In this document: in pieces, positions 17,417 to 25,891 of the stretch | How the letters are laid out: every line of letters begins with the position of its first letter | How positions within the stretch are numbered: the first letter of the stretch is position 1 | DNA from: Ardenticatenaceae bacterium | Lineage (GTDB): Bacteria > Chloroflexota > Anaerolineae > Promineifilales > Promineifilaceae | Length of the DNA: 64,000 nucleotides | Reading direction: 5' to 3' | Assembly (NCBI GenBank): GCA_030065875.1 | Contig: JASJCR010000010.1 | Location: 1-64,000 of the forward strand | Notes under the pieces: model-generated | Told to the model about the DNA's origin: nothing | Databases searched by the model: none | What the model saw: only the letters and a program-made list of their open reading frames with translations | Made by a program: the position numbers and the translations under genes

Positions 17417-19595
17417 TTTCGGAAGATTCGCCCATCACCATCCCTTTCGCCCAAGTCACCAGTTCGTCGGCTTTTTCTAGGCTGTCTGCTTCAGCAAAAA
17501 TACGCAAGACCGGTTCAGTGCCTGAGAAGCGAAGCAGCACCCAATTGTCATTTTCCAGAAGAAACTTGGTGCCGTCTATATGGGAGACATTCTTGACGGA
17601 ATACGCCCCAATATGGTTGACGGGATCCATCTGCAACCGGCGTGGAACAATTATTTTCATCTCTGATGTTGCGGGTAAATTACTCTCCACGCTATACAGA
17701 CGGCCGGTAATGTCGTACAGTTGACGGCGTAGTTCTGAGATTTTTTTGCCGGTAACGGCCAGCATCTCCACAATCAAAGCCGCCGCAAAAATACCGTCTT
17801 TTCCCAAAATATGTCCTCGAATGGTTAAGCCCCCGCTGCTTTCCCCACCCAACACGGCATTGTGGGTTTGCATTCCCTGTACAATATGCTTGAAACCAAC
17901 GGGCGTTTCCGTACAAGTTTCACCAAAATGGGCAGCCAGCCGATCCAACAGATGGGTTGTCGCCAGATTACGCACAACGCCACCGCGCATGCCTTTTATC
18001 TGGTACAAATAATCGTAAAGAAGCAGAAGAATATCGTTGATATGGATAAATTCCCCCTGTTCATCAACAATGGCAATACGATCTGCATCACCATCCATTG
18101 CCATACCCAAATCAAAACGGCCGTCTTTCATCGTCGTAATCAACAACCCCAAAGCTTGCAAATTTGGCGCGGGTGAACGCCCACCAAATAGCGGGTCGTG
18201 TCGCGCATGGATAGCTGTCACCCGGCAACGGGCTTCGGTCAAAATGGTCTCGAGTGTCCCCTGACCCGTGCCGTACATAGGGTCCAATAAAACGCGCAAG
18301 CCCGCTTCGCGAATCGCCCCCATATTTATATGAGCCTCAACCGCATCGATATATAGATTTGTGAAGTCTTCGTAGTGGGCAATTCCGGCTTTCAAGGCAA
18401 GGTCAAGCTCCAGTTTGGCAACATCATTTGGGGTCAAAGCGTTGGCTTCAGCTTCAAGACGGTTTGTCTCGTCAGTAAGCAACAGCGAACCGTCCTGATG
18501 GAAAACTTTGAGTCCATTCCATTCTGGGGGGTTATGACTGGCGGTGAAGACAAGGCCAAAGGCCGCACGTTTATGATCTGTGACATAGGTTACCAGTGGG
18601 GTTGGTGCATCCTCAGGCAGCAAGATGACCGGAATATTGTTGCCGGCAAAAACCTCAGTGGCGACATCCGCCGCACGATCAGAGAGAAAGCGGCGATCAT
18701 ATCCAATAAGAACCCCTTGTTCCTCTTTGTCGTCACATATAATTTGATTCGCCAAAGCCTGGCATAGGCGACGCACGTTGTTCATCGTGAAGCCTTCACC
18801 TATGATGGCTCGCCATCCCCCGGTGCCAAAATAAATCTTGCTTTCTTCTTCGGCACGATGTGGGCGAAACTGTCTTTTTTTCAGAATAAATTCTGCCTGT
18901 GCCAAATCGTCCGCTGTATTGATGCCCAATATCTCATCAGGATCATGGCTTTGATATCCCGCAATCCGCAGCCCGGAACGGACAAAGTGATGAATGGCGT
19001 CTGTCATCCGCAGCTGCTCAACGCCCTGTATGTCCATTTGGCGCAGAGCGGCAAACAGTTTGTCGGCTTTGGCGACGTAAGCACCGAGGTTGAGTTCCTG
19101 GATTTGGCGCATGGAGATGGAAGCATCAGATTCCTCGATAATATCGATAATTTGGCCGTTTGCATCGCGCAGGATACGACCGTACGGCAGTGCCTGATCG
19201 GTAACGGCCGTAAACAGCGTCATATCTGCCTCTTTCAGGCGCTGGCGATGGAGCATTCCCAAAATAGAAGACGGTCGGAACAAAGGGGTGTCCCCATACA
19301 AAATGAGCAGGTCGCCCTTGTAATTGATGAGGGTATCGGCCGTTTGCAGCACCGCATCACCTGTTCCCCTTAACTTATCCTGCACGATGTACAAAAACGC
19401 ATCTCCCAAATGCGTGCGTATCTGCTCGGCCTGCTCCCCAACGACGATATAAATATCTTCAGACGGTACAAAGCGGAGCGCCGTAGCCAGCACATAATCG
19501 ATGATCTGTTTTTCCCCCAATCGCTCCAACAACTTTAGCGTCGCCTCTTTTGTCCGGGCAGCCAAGATGACAACTTTCAATTTTTGGTGTTTCAT
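17388..19595 (-). CDS. Nucleotidyltransferase-phosphohexomutase fusion
   Basis: 735 residues. Residues 1-245 resemble the GlmU pyrophosphorylase domain (VQDKLRGTGDAV at 71-82, LYGDTPL at 100-105, LGINTADDLA). However, the N-terminal nucleotide loop, normally LAAGxGTRM, reads LAARTKEATL, so nucleotide binding may be changed or lost. Residues 250-735 are a full phosphoglucomutase/phosphomannomutase, with catalytic Ser353 in TASHNP, metal loop DGDADR and GGESSGG sugar loop. The fusion could join hexose-6-P/1-P conversion to nucleotide-sugar formation. It lies 13 bases after the ABC permease gene and overlaps the glycosidase gene, so it belongs to one operon. GGGAG lies upstream of the ATG. Confidence 0.85.
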   Translation of the reverse strand: MKHQKLKVVILAARTKEATLKLLERLGEKQIIDYVLATALRFVPSEDIYIVVGEQAEQIRTHLGDAFLYIVQDKLRGTGDAVLQTADTLINYKGDLLILYGDTPLFRPSSILGMLHRQRLKEADMTLFTAVTDQALPYGRILRDANGQIIDIIEESDASISMRQIQELNLGAYVAKADKLFAALRQMDIQGVEQLRMTDAIHHFVRSGLRIAGYQSHDPDEILGINTADDLAQAEFILKKRQFRPHRAEEESKIYFGTGGWRAIIGEGFTMNNVRRLCQALANQIICDDKEEQGVLIGYDRRFLSDRAADVATEVFAGNNIPVILLPEDAPTPLVTYVTDHKRAAFGLVFTASHNPPEWNGLKVFHQDGSLLLTDETNRLEAEANALTPNDVAKLELDLALKAGIAHYEDFTNLYIDAVEAHINMGAIREAGLRVLLDPMYGTGQGTLETILTEARCRVTAIHARHDPLFGGRSPAPNLQALGLLITTMKDGRFDLGMAMDGDADRIAIVDEQGEFIHINDILLLLYDYLYQIKGMRGGVVRNLATTHLLDRLAAHFGETCTETPVGFKHIVQGMQTHNAVLGGESSGGLTIRGHILGKDGIFAAALIVEMLAVTGKKISELRRQLYDITGRLYSVESNLPATSEMKIIVPRRLQMDPVNHIGAYSVKNVSHIDGTKFLLENDNWVLLRFSGTEPVLRIFAEADSLEKADELVTWAKGMVMGESSENEDESGHGQ

Positions 19596-19608
19596 CTCGT
19601 CAGACTCC

Positions 19609-20505
19609 CTATTTTAATCCCGTTGTGGCAATCCCTTCCACGACATAACGCTGGGCAAAAATATAGATGATGATCAACGGCAGGACTGAAATTACTGCAG
19701 CAGCCAAAAGTAGATTCCACTGCGCCCCAAACTCATTCTGGAAGGTTGTAATGCCAATCGTCACGGTGCGCAATTCTGGCGTAGAAATGTATAAAACCGG
19801 CCGCAGCAGCTCGTTCCAATTGTTGATAAATGCAATCAAAAACAGGGTAGTCATAGCGGGAATCGAAATGGGCAGAAATATGTCCTTATAAATTTGAAAA
19901 GTCGTAGCGCCATCCAAAACGGCCGCTTCAACTAACGCTTCGGGCACGGTCGCAAAAAACTCTCGAAGCATAAACGTGCCAAAAGAGGCTGCCAAAAAAG
20001 AAGGAACAATCAGCGGCAGGTAAGTATCTAACCAGTTGAGTCGAGCCATCAACAAAAATTCCGGGATAATAACCACCTCTACCGGAATGATCGTGGTAGA
20101 AAGAAGCAGCGCAAAGAAAAATCCGCTGCCGCGAAATTTCATGCGAGCAAATGCAAACCCAGCCATTGAAGCCGTCACCAACTGCCCCACGGCCGCCGCA
20201 CCCGCCACGAAGAAGCTGTTAAGCGTATAGCGAAGGAAATTGTGTTGTGTCCATACCTCCACATAGGCGTCCCACATCCCCTCTTGGAAGAGAAGATCAG
20301 GTATCAGCGTTGGTGGTAAGGAAAAGATCGCACCCCGTGATTTCAGGGTCGTTGAAATCATCCACAGGAAGGGAAAAATCGTCGTAAACGCAAAAACAAT
20401 AAGGAAAACATATGCCATCGAAGAGCGCAACAGGCGTAGATTTATCATCGACTGCACTTTATTCAAGAATGTGGTGTTGGAGCTTGTCGAATAATTTGTC
20501 GTCAT
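19609..20505 (-). CDS. Carbohydrate ABC transporter permease, MalG type
   Basis: 298 residues, six predicted membrane segments. The EAA loop EAAVLDGATTFQIYKDIFLPISIP, which contacts the ATPase, is at about 205-228. The ending RYVVEGIATTGLK is typical of MalG-like CUT1 permeases. It forms the channel with the gene directly upstream (13-base gap). A ribosome-binding site GAAGGAGAG lies upstream. No ATPase gene lies in the operon, so a shared MsmK/UgpC-like ATPase elsewhere is expected. Confidence 0.93.
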   Translation of the reverse strand: MTTNYSTSSNTTFLNKVQSMINLRLLRSSMAYVFLIVFAFTTIFPFLWMISTTLKSRGAIFSLPPTLIPDLLFQEGMWDAYVEVWTQHNFLRYTLNSFFVAGAAAVGQLVTASMAGFAFARMKFRGSGFFFALLLSTTIIPVEVVIIPEFLLMARLNWLDTYLPLIVPSFLAASFGTFMLREFFATVPEALVEAAVLDGATTFQIYKDIFLPISIPAMTTLFLIAFINNWNELLRPVLYISTPELRTVTIGITTFQNEFGAQWNLLLAAAVISVLPLIIIYIFAQRYVVEGIATTGLK

Positions 20506-20518
20506 TGCATGCTCTCCT

Positions 20519-21394
20519 TCACAATGCGTAGTCCACGAGTCGATCTTTCAACCGAAACGAGATAAATGTAGCCGCACCAACAATAAGCATTAAAAACATC
20601 GCCAGGGCCGAAGCGTACCCCATACGCCCAAAGGTAAACGCATTCTGATAAATGTAAAACGCCAGCGTCGTCGAGGCGTTATTAGGGCCACCGCCAGTCA
20701 TCGCAAATGTGACCTCAAAAGTTTTGAACGCATCAATGACCGTTATGATAAATATAAAGAAGGTGATTGGCGACAGTAGAGGCAATGTTATATTAAAGAA
20801 TTGCTTCGTTTTGCTAGCCCCATCTATCGCAGCCGCTTCATATAAAGTAGCGGGAATACCCTGTAGACCAGCTAAAAAAATTAGCATTTGAAAACCAACC
20901 TGCTTCCAAATAGCCACAATCGCCAATGACGGCAGTGCCCAGGTTTTGTCGGCCAACCACGCTGGTGGATCAGCAACCATAAAGAAGTTTGTCAACACAT
21001 AATTTAATACGCCAAATCGCGTGGCAAATATCCAGCGCCAAACCATGGCAACAGCAACCATAGCCGTAATATAGGGCAGAAAATAAAGCCCTCGGAAGAA
21101 AGCGATTCCGGGCAATTTTTGGTTGACCATCATCGCCATCAGCAAAGAGATGATCATCACGCCCGGAACAAAGATGGCGGTGAAAAGCAAGGTGTTTCGA
21201 AATACAAGCCAGAATGTCTCATTATTTATGAGTTCAATGTAGTTCCCTAATGCCAAAAACTCGGGAGGCGTGCGCACATTCCAACGGGTGAAGCTAGCGT
21301 AGGCGGCAACGGCGGTTGGGCCTAACCGAAAAACGAACACACCTATAATGGTGGGGAGAATGAATAGGTAGGGAGTTATTTTCCCATGTCTCAT
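20519..21394 (-). CDS. Carbohydrate ABC transporter permease, MalF type
   Basis: 291 residues with six membrane segments and the EAA loop YEAAAIDGASKTKQFFNITLPLL at about 190-212. This is the partner of the MalG-type gene that follows. A strong GGAGG precedes the ATG. It is separated from the binding-protein gene by 129 bases that contain two tandem hairpins, which may let the binding protein be made in excess. Confidence 0.93.
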   Translation of the reverse strand: MRHGKITPYLFILPTIIGVFVFRLGPTAVAAYASFTRWNVRTPPEFLALGNYIELINNETFWLVFRNTLLFTAIFVPGVMIISLLMAMMVNQKLPGIAFFRGLYFLPYITAMVAVAMVWRWIFATRFGVLNYVLTNFFMVADPPAWLADKTWALPSLAIVAIWKQVGFQMLIFLAGLQGIPATLYEAAAIDGASKTKQFFNITLPLLSPITFFIFIITVIDAFKTFEVTFAMTGGGPNNASTTLAFYIYQNAFTFGRMGYASALAMFLMLIVGAATFISFRLKDRLVDYAL

Positions 21395-21423
21395 AGCGTC
21401 CTCCTTCGATTCTTACTACATTG

Positions 21424-21473
21424 AAAGTAAGCGGCCAACTTTTACTTCCCTCACCTTGAAGGCCGCTTACTTT
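21424..21473 (-). promoter_or_regulatory. Intercistronic hairpin 1
   Basis: Perfect 13-bp inverted repeat AAAGTAAGCGGCC/GGCCGCTTACTTT with a 24-base loop, between the binding-protein and permease genes. There is no T-tract right after it on the minus strand, so it is more likely an mRNA-stabilising or attenuating element than a full terminator. Confidence 0.7.
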
Positions 21474-21475
21474 AA

Positions 21476-21513
21476 GCCGCCCGCAAATTTCTGTTCTGTT
21501 ATTTACGGGCGGC
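21476..21513 (-). promoter_or_regulatory. Intercistronic hairpin 2
   Basis: Inverted repeat GCCGCCCG/CGGGCGGC, 8 bp with a 22-base loop, 10 bases after the stop of the binding-protein gene. It is a second hairpin directly before hairpin 1 in the direction of transcription. Such structures often protect the 3' end of the more abundant upstream message. Confidence 0.65.
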
Positions 21514-21523
21514 CGTTACGCAT

Positions 21524-22918
21524 TTATGGATAGAATCGTTCCAGAACCCCATTGGCGTATTCAGTAATGTTACTTAAGGCTGTTTCCAAATCAGCCTCAC
21601 CATTAAAGACCTCGTCAATCTGTCCTTCAAATCCTGCACCGTCTGTGTAACCACGCCATTCGCCCCAGCCAGGGGTGAAAGTTGTTGGACCGGTGTTGTT
21701 GGCCCACTCCAGCAAGAATCCCTTGTTATCTGGCAGCTGATCAGCTTCCAGGAATTCCTCCGAGTTTGCGACAGGGGAGTAAATCGGAATTTTCCCCCCA
21801 AAGGTTAAGTCAATCGTCCGCTCCGGGCCGGTCATAAAGTTAATGAATTCCCAAGCCAGATCGGGATGCGGGCAGTTTGCTCCAATTGCCATACTATCCG
21901 GCCAGCCATAGGCTGTATCGCCGGCTGCTTGTGGCCCACGTGGAATAGGGGCGATGCCCCAATCAAAATCATCCCCAATCGTTTCGCGGTTTCCATTAAT
22001 GTTCCAGGCACCATCTACCCACATGGCGGCTAAGCCCAAGGGGAACACATCTTGCTGGCGAATGCCTTCCATCTCCTTGGGTTCGGGTGCAACGCCGTGT
22101 TCATGAATCAGGGAGTCCAAGAACGACAGCGCTTCTACCGCATTGTCGTCAGCAGCAAAGCGGGTGGCGTCTTCATTTAGAAGACGGCCGTCATTTTGGT
22201 AGACCCAAGATTCAATATGAGCGTAACGACCATAAAACCAAAATCCGTATTGCTCAACCACGCCATCATCGCCTTCATCCACAGTCAGGGCCTGCGCAGC
22301 AGTTAGAAACTCATCCCATGTCCATCCTTCAGCAGGATAGGGAACGCCAGCCGCATCAAACGCATCTTTGTTATAGAACATGACCGTTTCTACAAAGGCG
22401 AAAGGGAAGGCGTGCATATTACCGGTACTTTTGTTTCGAACAACGTCAAAAACACCGGTGAAATAATCATCAGGGTTAATATCAGCATCGACGTAAGGCT
22501 GGATATCATACAGCAAACCATCACTGATCCATTGATCGACAAAACCAGCGCTCATGTTAAAGACACAGGGCAAATCATCGGCCGCCGAGAGGGCTTCCAA
22601 TTTAGTCCAATAATCGGGCGTGCCAATCACTTGAAAATCAATGGTGACGTTGGGATTTTCGGCCATAAATTTATCAACCATGATTTGTTCTGTTTCTTCA
22701 AATGAGGGATCCCACATGAAGTAACTCATGGTGATTTCCTCATCCATGGGCTCTTCCATCTCTTCGTCTGCGGTCTCACTTTCTTGGCTGTCTACTTCTT
22801 CGGCCGACGTGTCTTCAACAGCTGGCTCTTCGGCAACTTGCGCGCCACCGCAAGAGACCACAAGAAACATGACCATAAACAAAATAGTATATAATTTTAT
22901 CGTCTTCATTTTCTTCAA
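21524..22918 (-). CDS. Extracellular sugar-binding lipoprotein (ABC, family 1)
   Basis: 464 residues. The start is a TTG (base 22918) placed four bases after GGAGG. The next ATG (22909) is too far from that site. Lipobox VVSC (Cys23) is followed by a 40-residue acidic linker rich in Glu and Asp. Then comes a family 1 solute-binding fold (TMSYFMWDPSFEETEQIMVDKF, FYNKDAFDAAGVPYPAEGWTWDEF, WVDGAWNING, AWEFINFMTGPE). It captures an oligosaccharide for the two permeases downstream. The specificity cannot be read directly. It is the first gene of the operon. Confidence 0.93.
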   Translation of the reverse strand: MKKMKTIKLYTILFMVMFLVVSCGGAQVAEEPAVEDTSAEEVDSQESETADEEMEEPMDEEITMSYFMWDPSFEETEQIMVDKFMAENPNVTIDFQVIGTPDYWTKLEALSAADDLPCVFNMSAGFVDQWISDGLLYDIQPYVDADINPDDYFTGVFDVVRNKSTGNMHAFPFAFVETVMFYNKDAFDAAGVPYPAEGWTWDEFLTAAQALTVDEGDDGVVEQYGFWFYGRYAHIESWVYQNDGRLLNEDATRFAADDNAVEALSFLDSLIHEHGVAPEPKEMEGIRQQDVFPLGLAAMWVDGAWNINGNRETIGDDFDWGIAPIPRGPQAAGDTAYGWPDSMAIGANCPHPDLAWEFINFMTGPERTIDLTFGGKIPIYSPVANSEEFLEADQLPDNKGFLLEWANNTGPTTFTPGWGEWRGYTDGAGFEGQIDEVFNGEADLETALSNITEYANGVLERFYP

Positions 22919-23169
22919 TCGTCCTCCGTAAGAATTTTCAAACTCTGTATTTGCTAAAAATAAGGCTTCTTATGTGGTCTTTTTGATAAACATCACCTCC
23001 ATTTTGCTAAGCAAATTGGTGTTCAAAAAGTGGGTGACTTCAGCAAGGTATCAAGAGAATGATTTCCCTGCCTGGGTTGCTGTCATAATTTGATGTATAT
23101 CGACTGTTTGGGGTGAAAGGAGGTTTGTTCTTGATGTGAACCCTTCCCCTGGCTAATTAAGTAAGAAAA

Positions 23170-23198
23170 AGTTTATACTTCTGCCCTCCTATTGTCAA
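23170..23198 (-). promoter_or_regulatory. Candidate sigma-70 promoter for the sugar ABC operon
   Basis: On the minus strand TTGACA (23193-23198) is followed after 17 bases by TAAACT (23170-23175), with an overlapping TATAAA at 15 bases. It would leave a leader of about 240 bases before the TTG start. The -35 is perfect and the -10 is weak. Confidence 0.4.
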
Positions 23199-23315
23199 TG
23201 AAGTTGGGCTGTGGGGGTGGGCCAACGACCGCATCGCATCGCAAATCGGCGAGATTGGGAAATCACGCCTACGCTCCTTTCAATTTAACCAACTAGCATA
23301 AGACCCTGTTAGGTT

Positions 23316-23343
23316 TTGAGTAAATACCTGACTGGTCTAGAAT
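23316..23343 (+). promoter_or_regulatory. Candidate sigma-70 promoter for the P-type ATPase
   Basis: TTGAGT (23316-23321), 16-base spacer, TAGAAT (23338-23343), ending about 50 bases before the ATG at 23396. Confidence 0.4.
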
Positions 23344-23395
23344 CACCTAAGATGCACCGGTCACAATCTCATTGACCCAAAATAGGATTAATCTT

Positions 23396-25891
23396 ATGCT
23401 GACAGGCTTAACCCAGGCAGAAGTCACCGCTCGACGGGCGCGAGGAGAGGGGAATATAACCCAGGTCAAAAGTGGTCGTTCCTACCTCGACATTGTCCGC
23501 ACCAACCTATTCACCTTTTTCAATAACATTCTCTATGCGGTTGGCATTTTGCTGGTGGTGCTGGGTCAGACGTCAGACGCTCTTCTCAGCGTCGGCCTGG
23601 GAGTCATCAACGCGATTATTGGCACGGTCCAGGAAATACGGGCCAAGCGCAAGCTTGACCAGGTGGCCCTCTTAAATCAGCCGGAGGTGAGGGTGGTGCG
23701 TGACAGCCAGGAGCAAACGATCCGGCCGGAGAAACTGGTCCTGGGCGACATTGTGGTGTTACGCGCCGGTGAACAGGCGCTGGTCGACGGCCGACTTGCC
23801 AGCCAAAATCCCGTCGAAATGGATGAATCCCTGCTGACCGGCGAAACAGACCTCATCCGCAAAGTGGAAGGATCGGAAATAATGTCCGGCAGCTACTGCG
23901 TGACCGGTGAGGGACTGTATGAGGTAACGACGGTCGGGGCAAATACCTACGCCAATCAGGTGACGGCCAGCGCTCGCGCCTTTGAGGTCAGCTACACGCC
24001 GCTTCAGCGACAGGTCAATTATGTGATACGGCTGGTGATGGTCATGGTCGGGGTCATGTCGCTGGTTATTTTTGCGGCTGCGATTTTGGAAGGGCTGACC
24101 TTTAGCCGCCTGGTGGAAATGGCGGCCGTGCTCACCGGCCTGGTCCCTTACGGCCTCTTCACCATGATTGTCGTCTCTTACGCGCTGGGTGCCTCTCGCA
24201 TCGCCAATGAGGGGGCGTTGGTGCAGCAAACAAACGCCATCGAATCGTTAAGCAATATCGACGTGCTGTGTATGGATAAAACCGGCACCTTGACCACAAA
24301 CGGGCTGGAATTTGAAGCGATCGCTCCAGTAACCGAGGTCCTTTCTAAAGAAGAAATCGGCCGTCGGCTAGGTCAATTTGCCTGCAGCGCATCCGGTCAA
24401 AACAAAACGAGTGAAGCGATTGCGGCCGCCTTTCCCGCCAACGCCCAGGAACCGCTCGACGAAATCCCGTTCGCCTCTTCTCGTAAATGGAGCGCCCTTG
24501 CCTTTGAGTCGGGCACCTATGTGATGGGAGCCATCGAAAACCTGACCCCCTACCTCGGTTCGGAAACGATCGCGGCCCATACCCGTCTGCGGCAGCAGGC
24601 CGAAGCATGGTCAGACCGCGGACTGCGGGTACTGCTTTTTGCCTACAACGAAGCGGTGACTGCGCTTCATGACGGGGAAGTGATCAAGCTGCCTCCGTTA
24701 ACCCCGCTGGCGGTGATCAGTTTGCGGGATGCCTTGCGGCCGTTTGCGACAGAGACGCTCAGCACGTTTGAGCAACTCGGCATCGACCTCAAAATTATCT
24801 CCGGCGACAACCCCCGAACCGTGGCGGCGCTGGCCAAACAGGCGGGGATGAAGAACACTCAGCTTGTGTCCGGCCCTGAGCTGGCTAAACTCTCTCCGGC
24901 CGAGCTGCACGAGGTGGTTAACACGACCATGGTTTTCGGCCGGATTACCCCTGAACAGAAGCAGGCGTTGGTCGATGCGCTGATTGCGCAGGGGCATTAT
25001 GTGGCCATGATGGGAGATGGGGTCAACGATGTCCTCTCCCTCAAAAAAGCACAGGTCGGGATCGCCATGCAGAGCGGCAGCCAGGCGACGCGCAACGTGG
25101 CGGATATGGTGCTGCTGCAGGATTCTTTTGGGGCGCTGCGGCCGGCGTTTAATGACGGGAAAAATATCGTTGGGGGCTTGATGAGGACGATGTACCTCTA
25201 TATTTCTCGATCCCTGGCGTACGCCCTGATTGTCATTGGTATCGCCATGATGGGGTTAAATTTTCCGTTTGAACCGGCGCAGGTCTCCCTGACCCTTTTC
25301 TCCGTCGGTATTCCGGGTCTGTTTTTGACGATGTGGGGGCGGCCGATTCGGCTCAGGGAAAGCCTGCTACGTTCGCTTGTCCGGTTTACCGTCCCGGCCG
25401 CGCTGCTCGTGATGCTCTTTGGGTTGGCCTACTACACGTTCTTTTTTTACAGCATCCAAAACAACCTGTTGTCGGGTGCGGATATTCCTCCGCGCTTAAT
25501 TCAAATGTTTGAAGAACAGACGGGGATCATCTATTCAAGCGATGATCCTGAATTGTTCACCACAGCGGCCGCGACCATCATGGCCCAAACGATGATGTCG
25601 ATCTTTGTGAATTATGCGGGCATCGTTCTCGTGCTTTTCTTAGAGCCACCTCATCGCTGGTTTGAAGGATGGACCACCAAGAGCGATATGCGCTGGCCGG
25701 GCTGGCTGGCGCTGGTATTGTGGATCGTTTTTTCAGTTGCCGTCGAAGCGGATGCCGTCAGCACTTATTTTGGGCTTGCCCCAATAAGACAAAACTTATT
25801 GATTTCCGTCTGGGCAGGGGTGTTGGTTTGGGCGCTGCTGCTGCGTTCGATTTGGCGAGCACGCTGGATCGATAAAATATTGACAATATGA
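23396..25891 (+). CDS. Cation-transporting P-type ATPase (CtpE-like)
   Basis: The ORF track begins at a TTG (23372). The ATG at 23396 is preceded by AGGA at eight bases and is the better start, giving 831 residues. Landmarks from that start are the actuator motif LLTGETD at about 147-152, phosphorylated Asp294 in MDKTGTLT, the hinge motif MMGDGVNDV, and about ten membrane helices. The M4 motif reads VPYGLF at 250-255, where calcium- and magnesium-type pumps usually have PEGL. Tyr therefore replaces the usual ion-binding Glu, so the transported ion is uncertain. There are no heavy-metal-binding N-terminal domains. It is a single gene with its own promoter candidate. Confidence 0.9.
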   Translation: MLTGLTQAEVTARRARGEGNITQVKSGRSYLDIVRTNLFTFFNNILYAVGILLVVLGQTSDALLSVGLGVINAIIGTVQEIRAKRKLDQVALLNQPEVRVVRDSQEQTIRPEKLVLGDIVVLRAGEQALVDGRLASQNPVEMDESLLTGETDLIRKVEGSEIMSGSYCVTGEGLYEVTTVGANTYANQVTASARAFEVSYTPLQRQVNYVIRLVMVMVGVMSLVIFAAAILEGLTFSRLVEMAAVLTGLVPYGLFTMIVVSYALGASRIANEGALVQQTNAIESLSNIDVLCMDKTGTLTTNGLEFEAIAPVTEVLSKEEIGRRLGQFACSASGQNKTSEAIAAAFPANAQEPLDEIPFASSRKWSALAFESGTYVMGAIENLTPYLGSETIAAHTRLRQQAEAWSDRGLRVLLFAYNEAVTALHDGEVIKLPPLTPLAVISLRDALRPFATETLSTFEQLGIDLKIISGDNPRTVAALAKQAGMKNTQLVSGPELAKLSPAELHEVVNTTMVFGRITPEQKQALVDALIAQGHYVAMMGDGVNDVLSLKKAQVGIAMQSGSQATRNVADMVLLQDSFGALRPAFNDGKNIVGGLMRTMYLYISRSLAYALIVIGIAMMGLNFPFEPAQVSLTLFSVGIPGLFLTMWGRPIRLRESLLRSLVRFTVPAALLVMLFGLAYYTFFFYSIQNNLLSGADIPPRLIQMFEEQTGIIYSSDDPELFTTAAATIMAQTMMSIFVNYAGIVLVLFLEPPHRWFEGWTTKSDMRWPGWLALVLWIVFSVAVEADAVSTYFGLAPIRQNLLISVWAGVLVWALLLRSIWRARWIDKILTI

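Larger units (their letters stand above)
22919..23395. other. Divergent regulatory gap, 477 bases
   Basis: Separates the leftward sugar ABC operon from the rightward P-type ATPase. It holds a promoter candidate for each direction and a short inverted repeat TTTGCTAAGCAAA at about 23003-23015, which could be an operator for a LacI-type regulator (speculative). Bases 23200-23310 show nothing recognisable. Confidence 0.45.
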
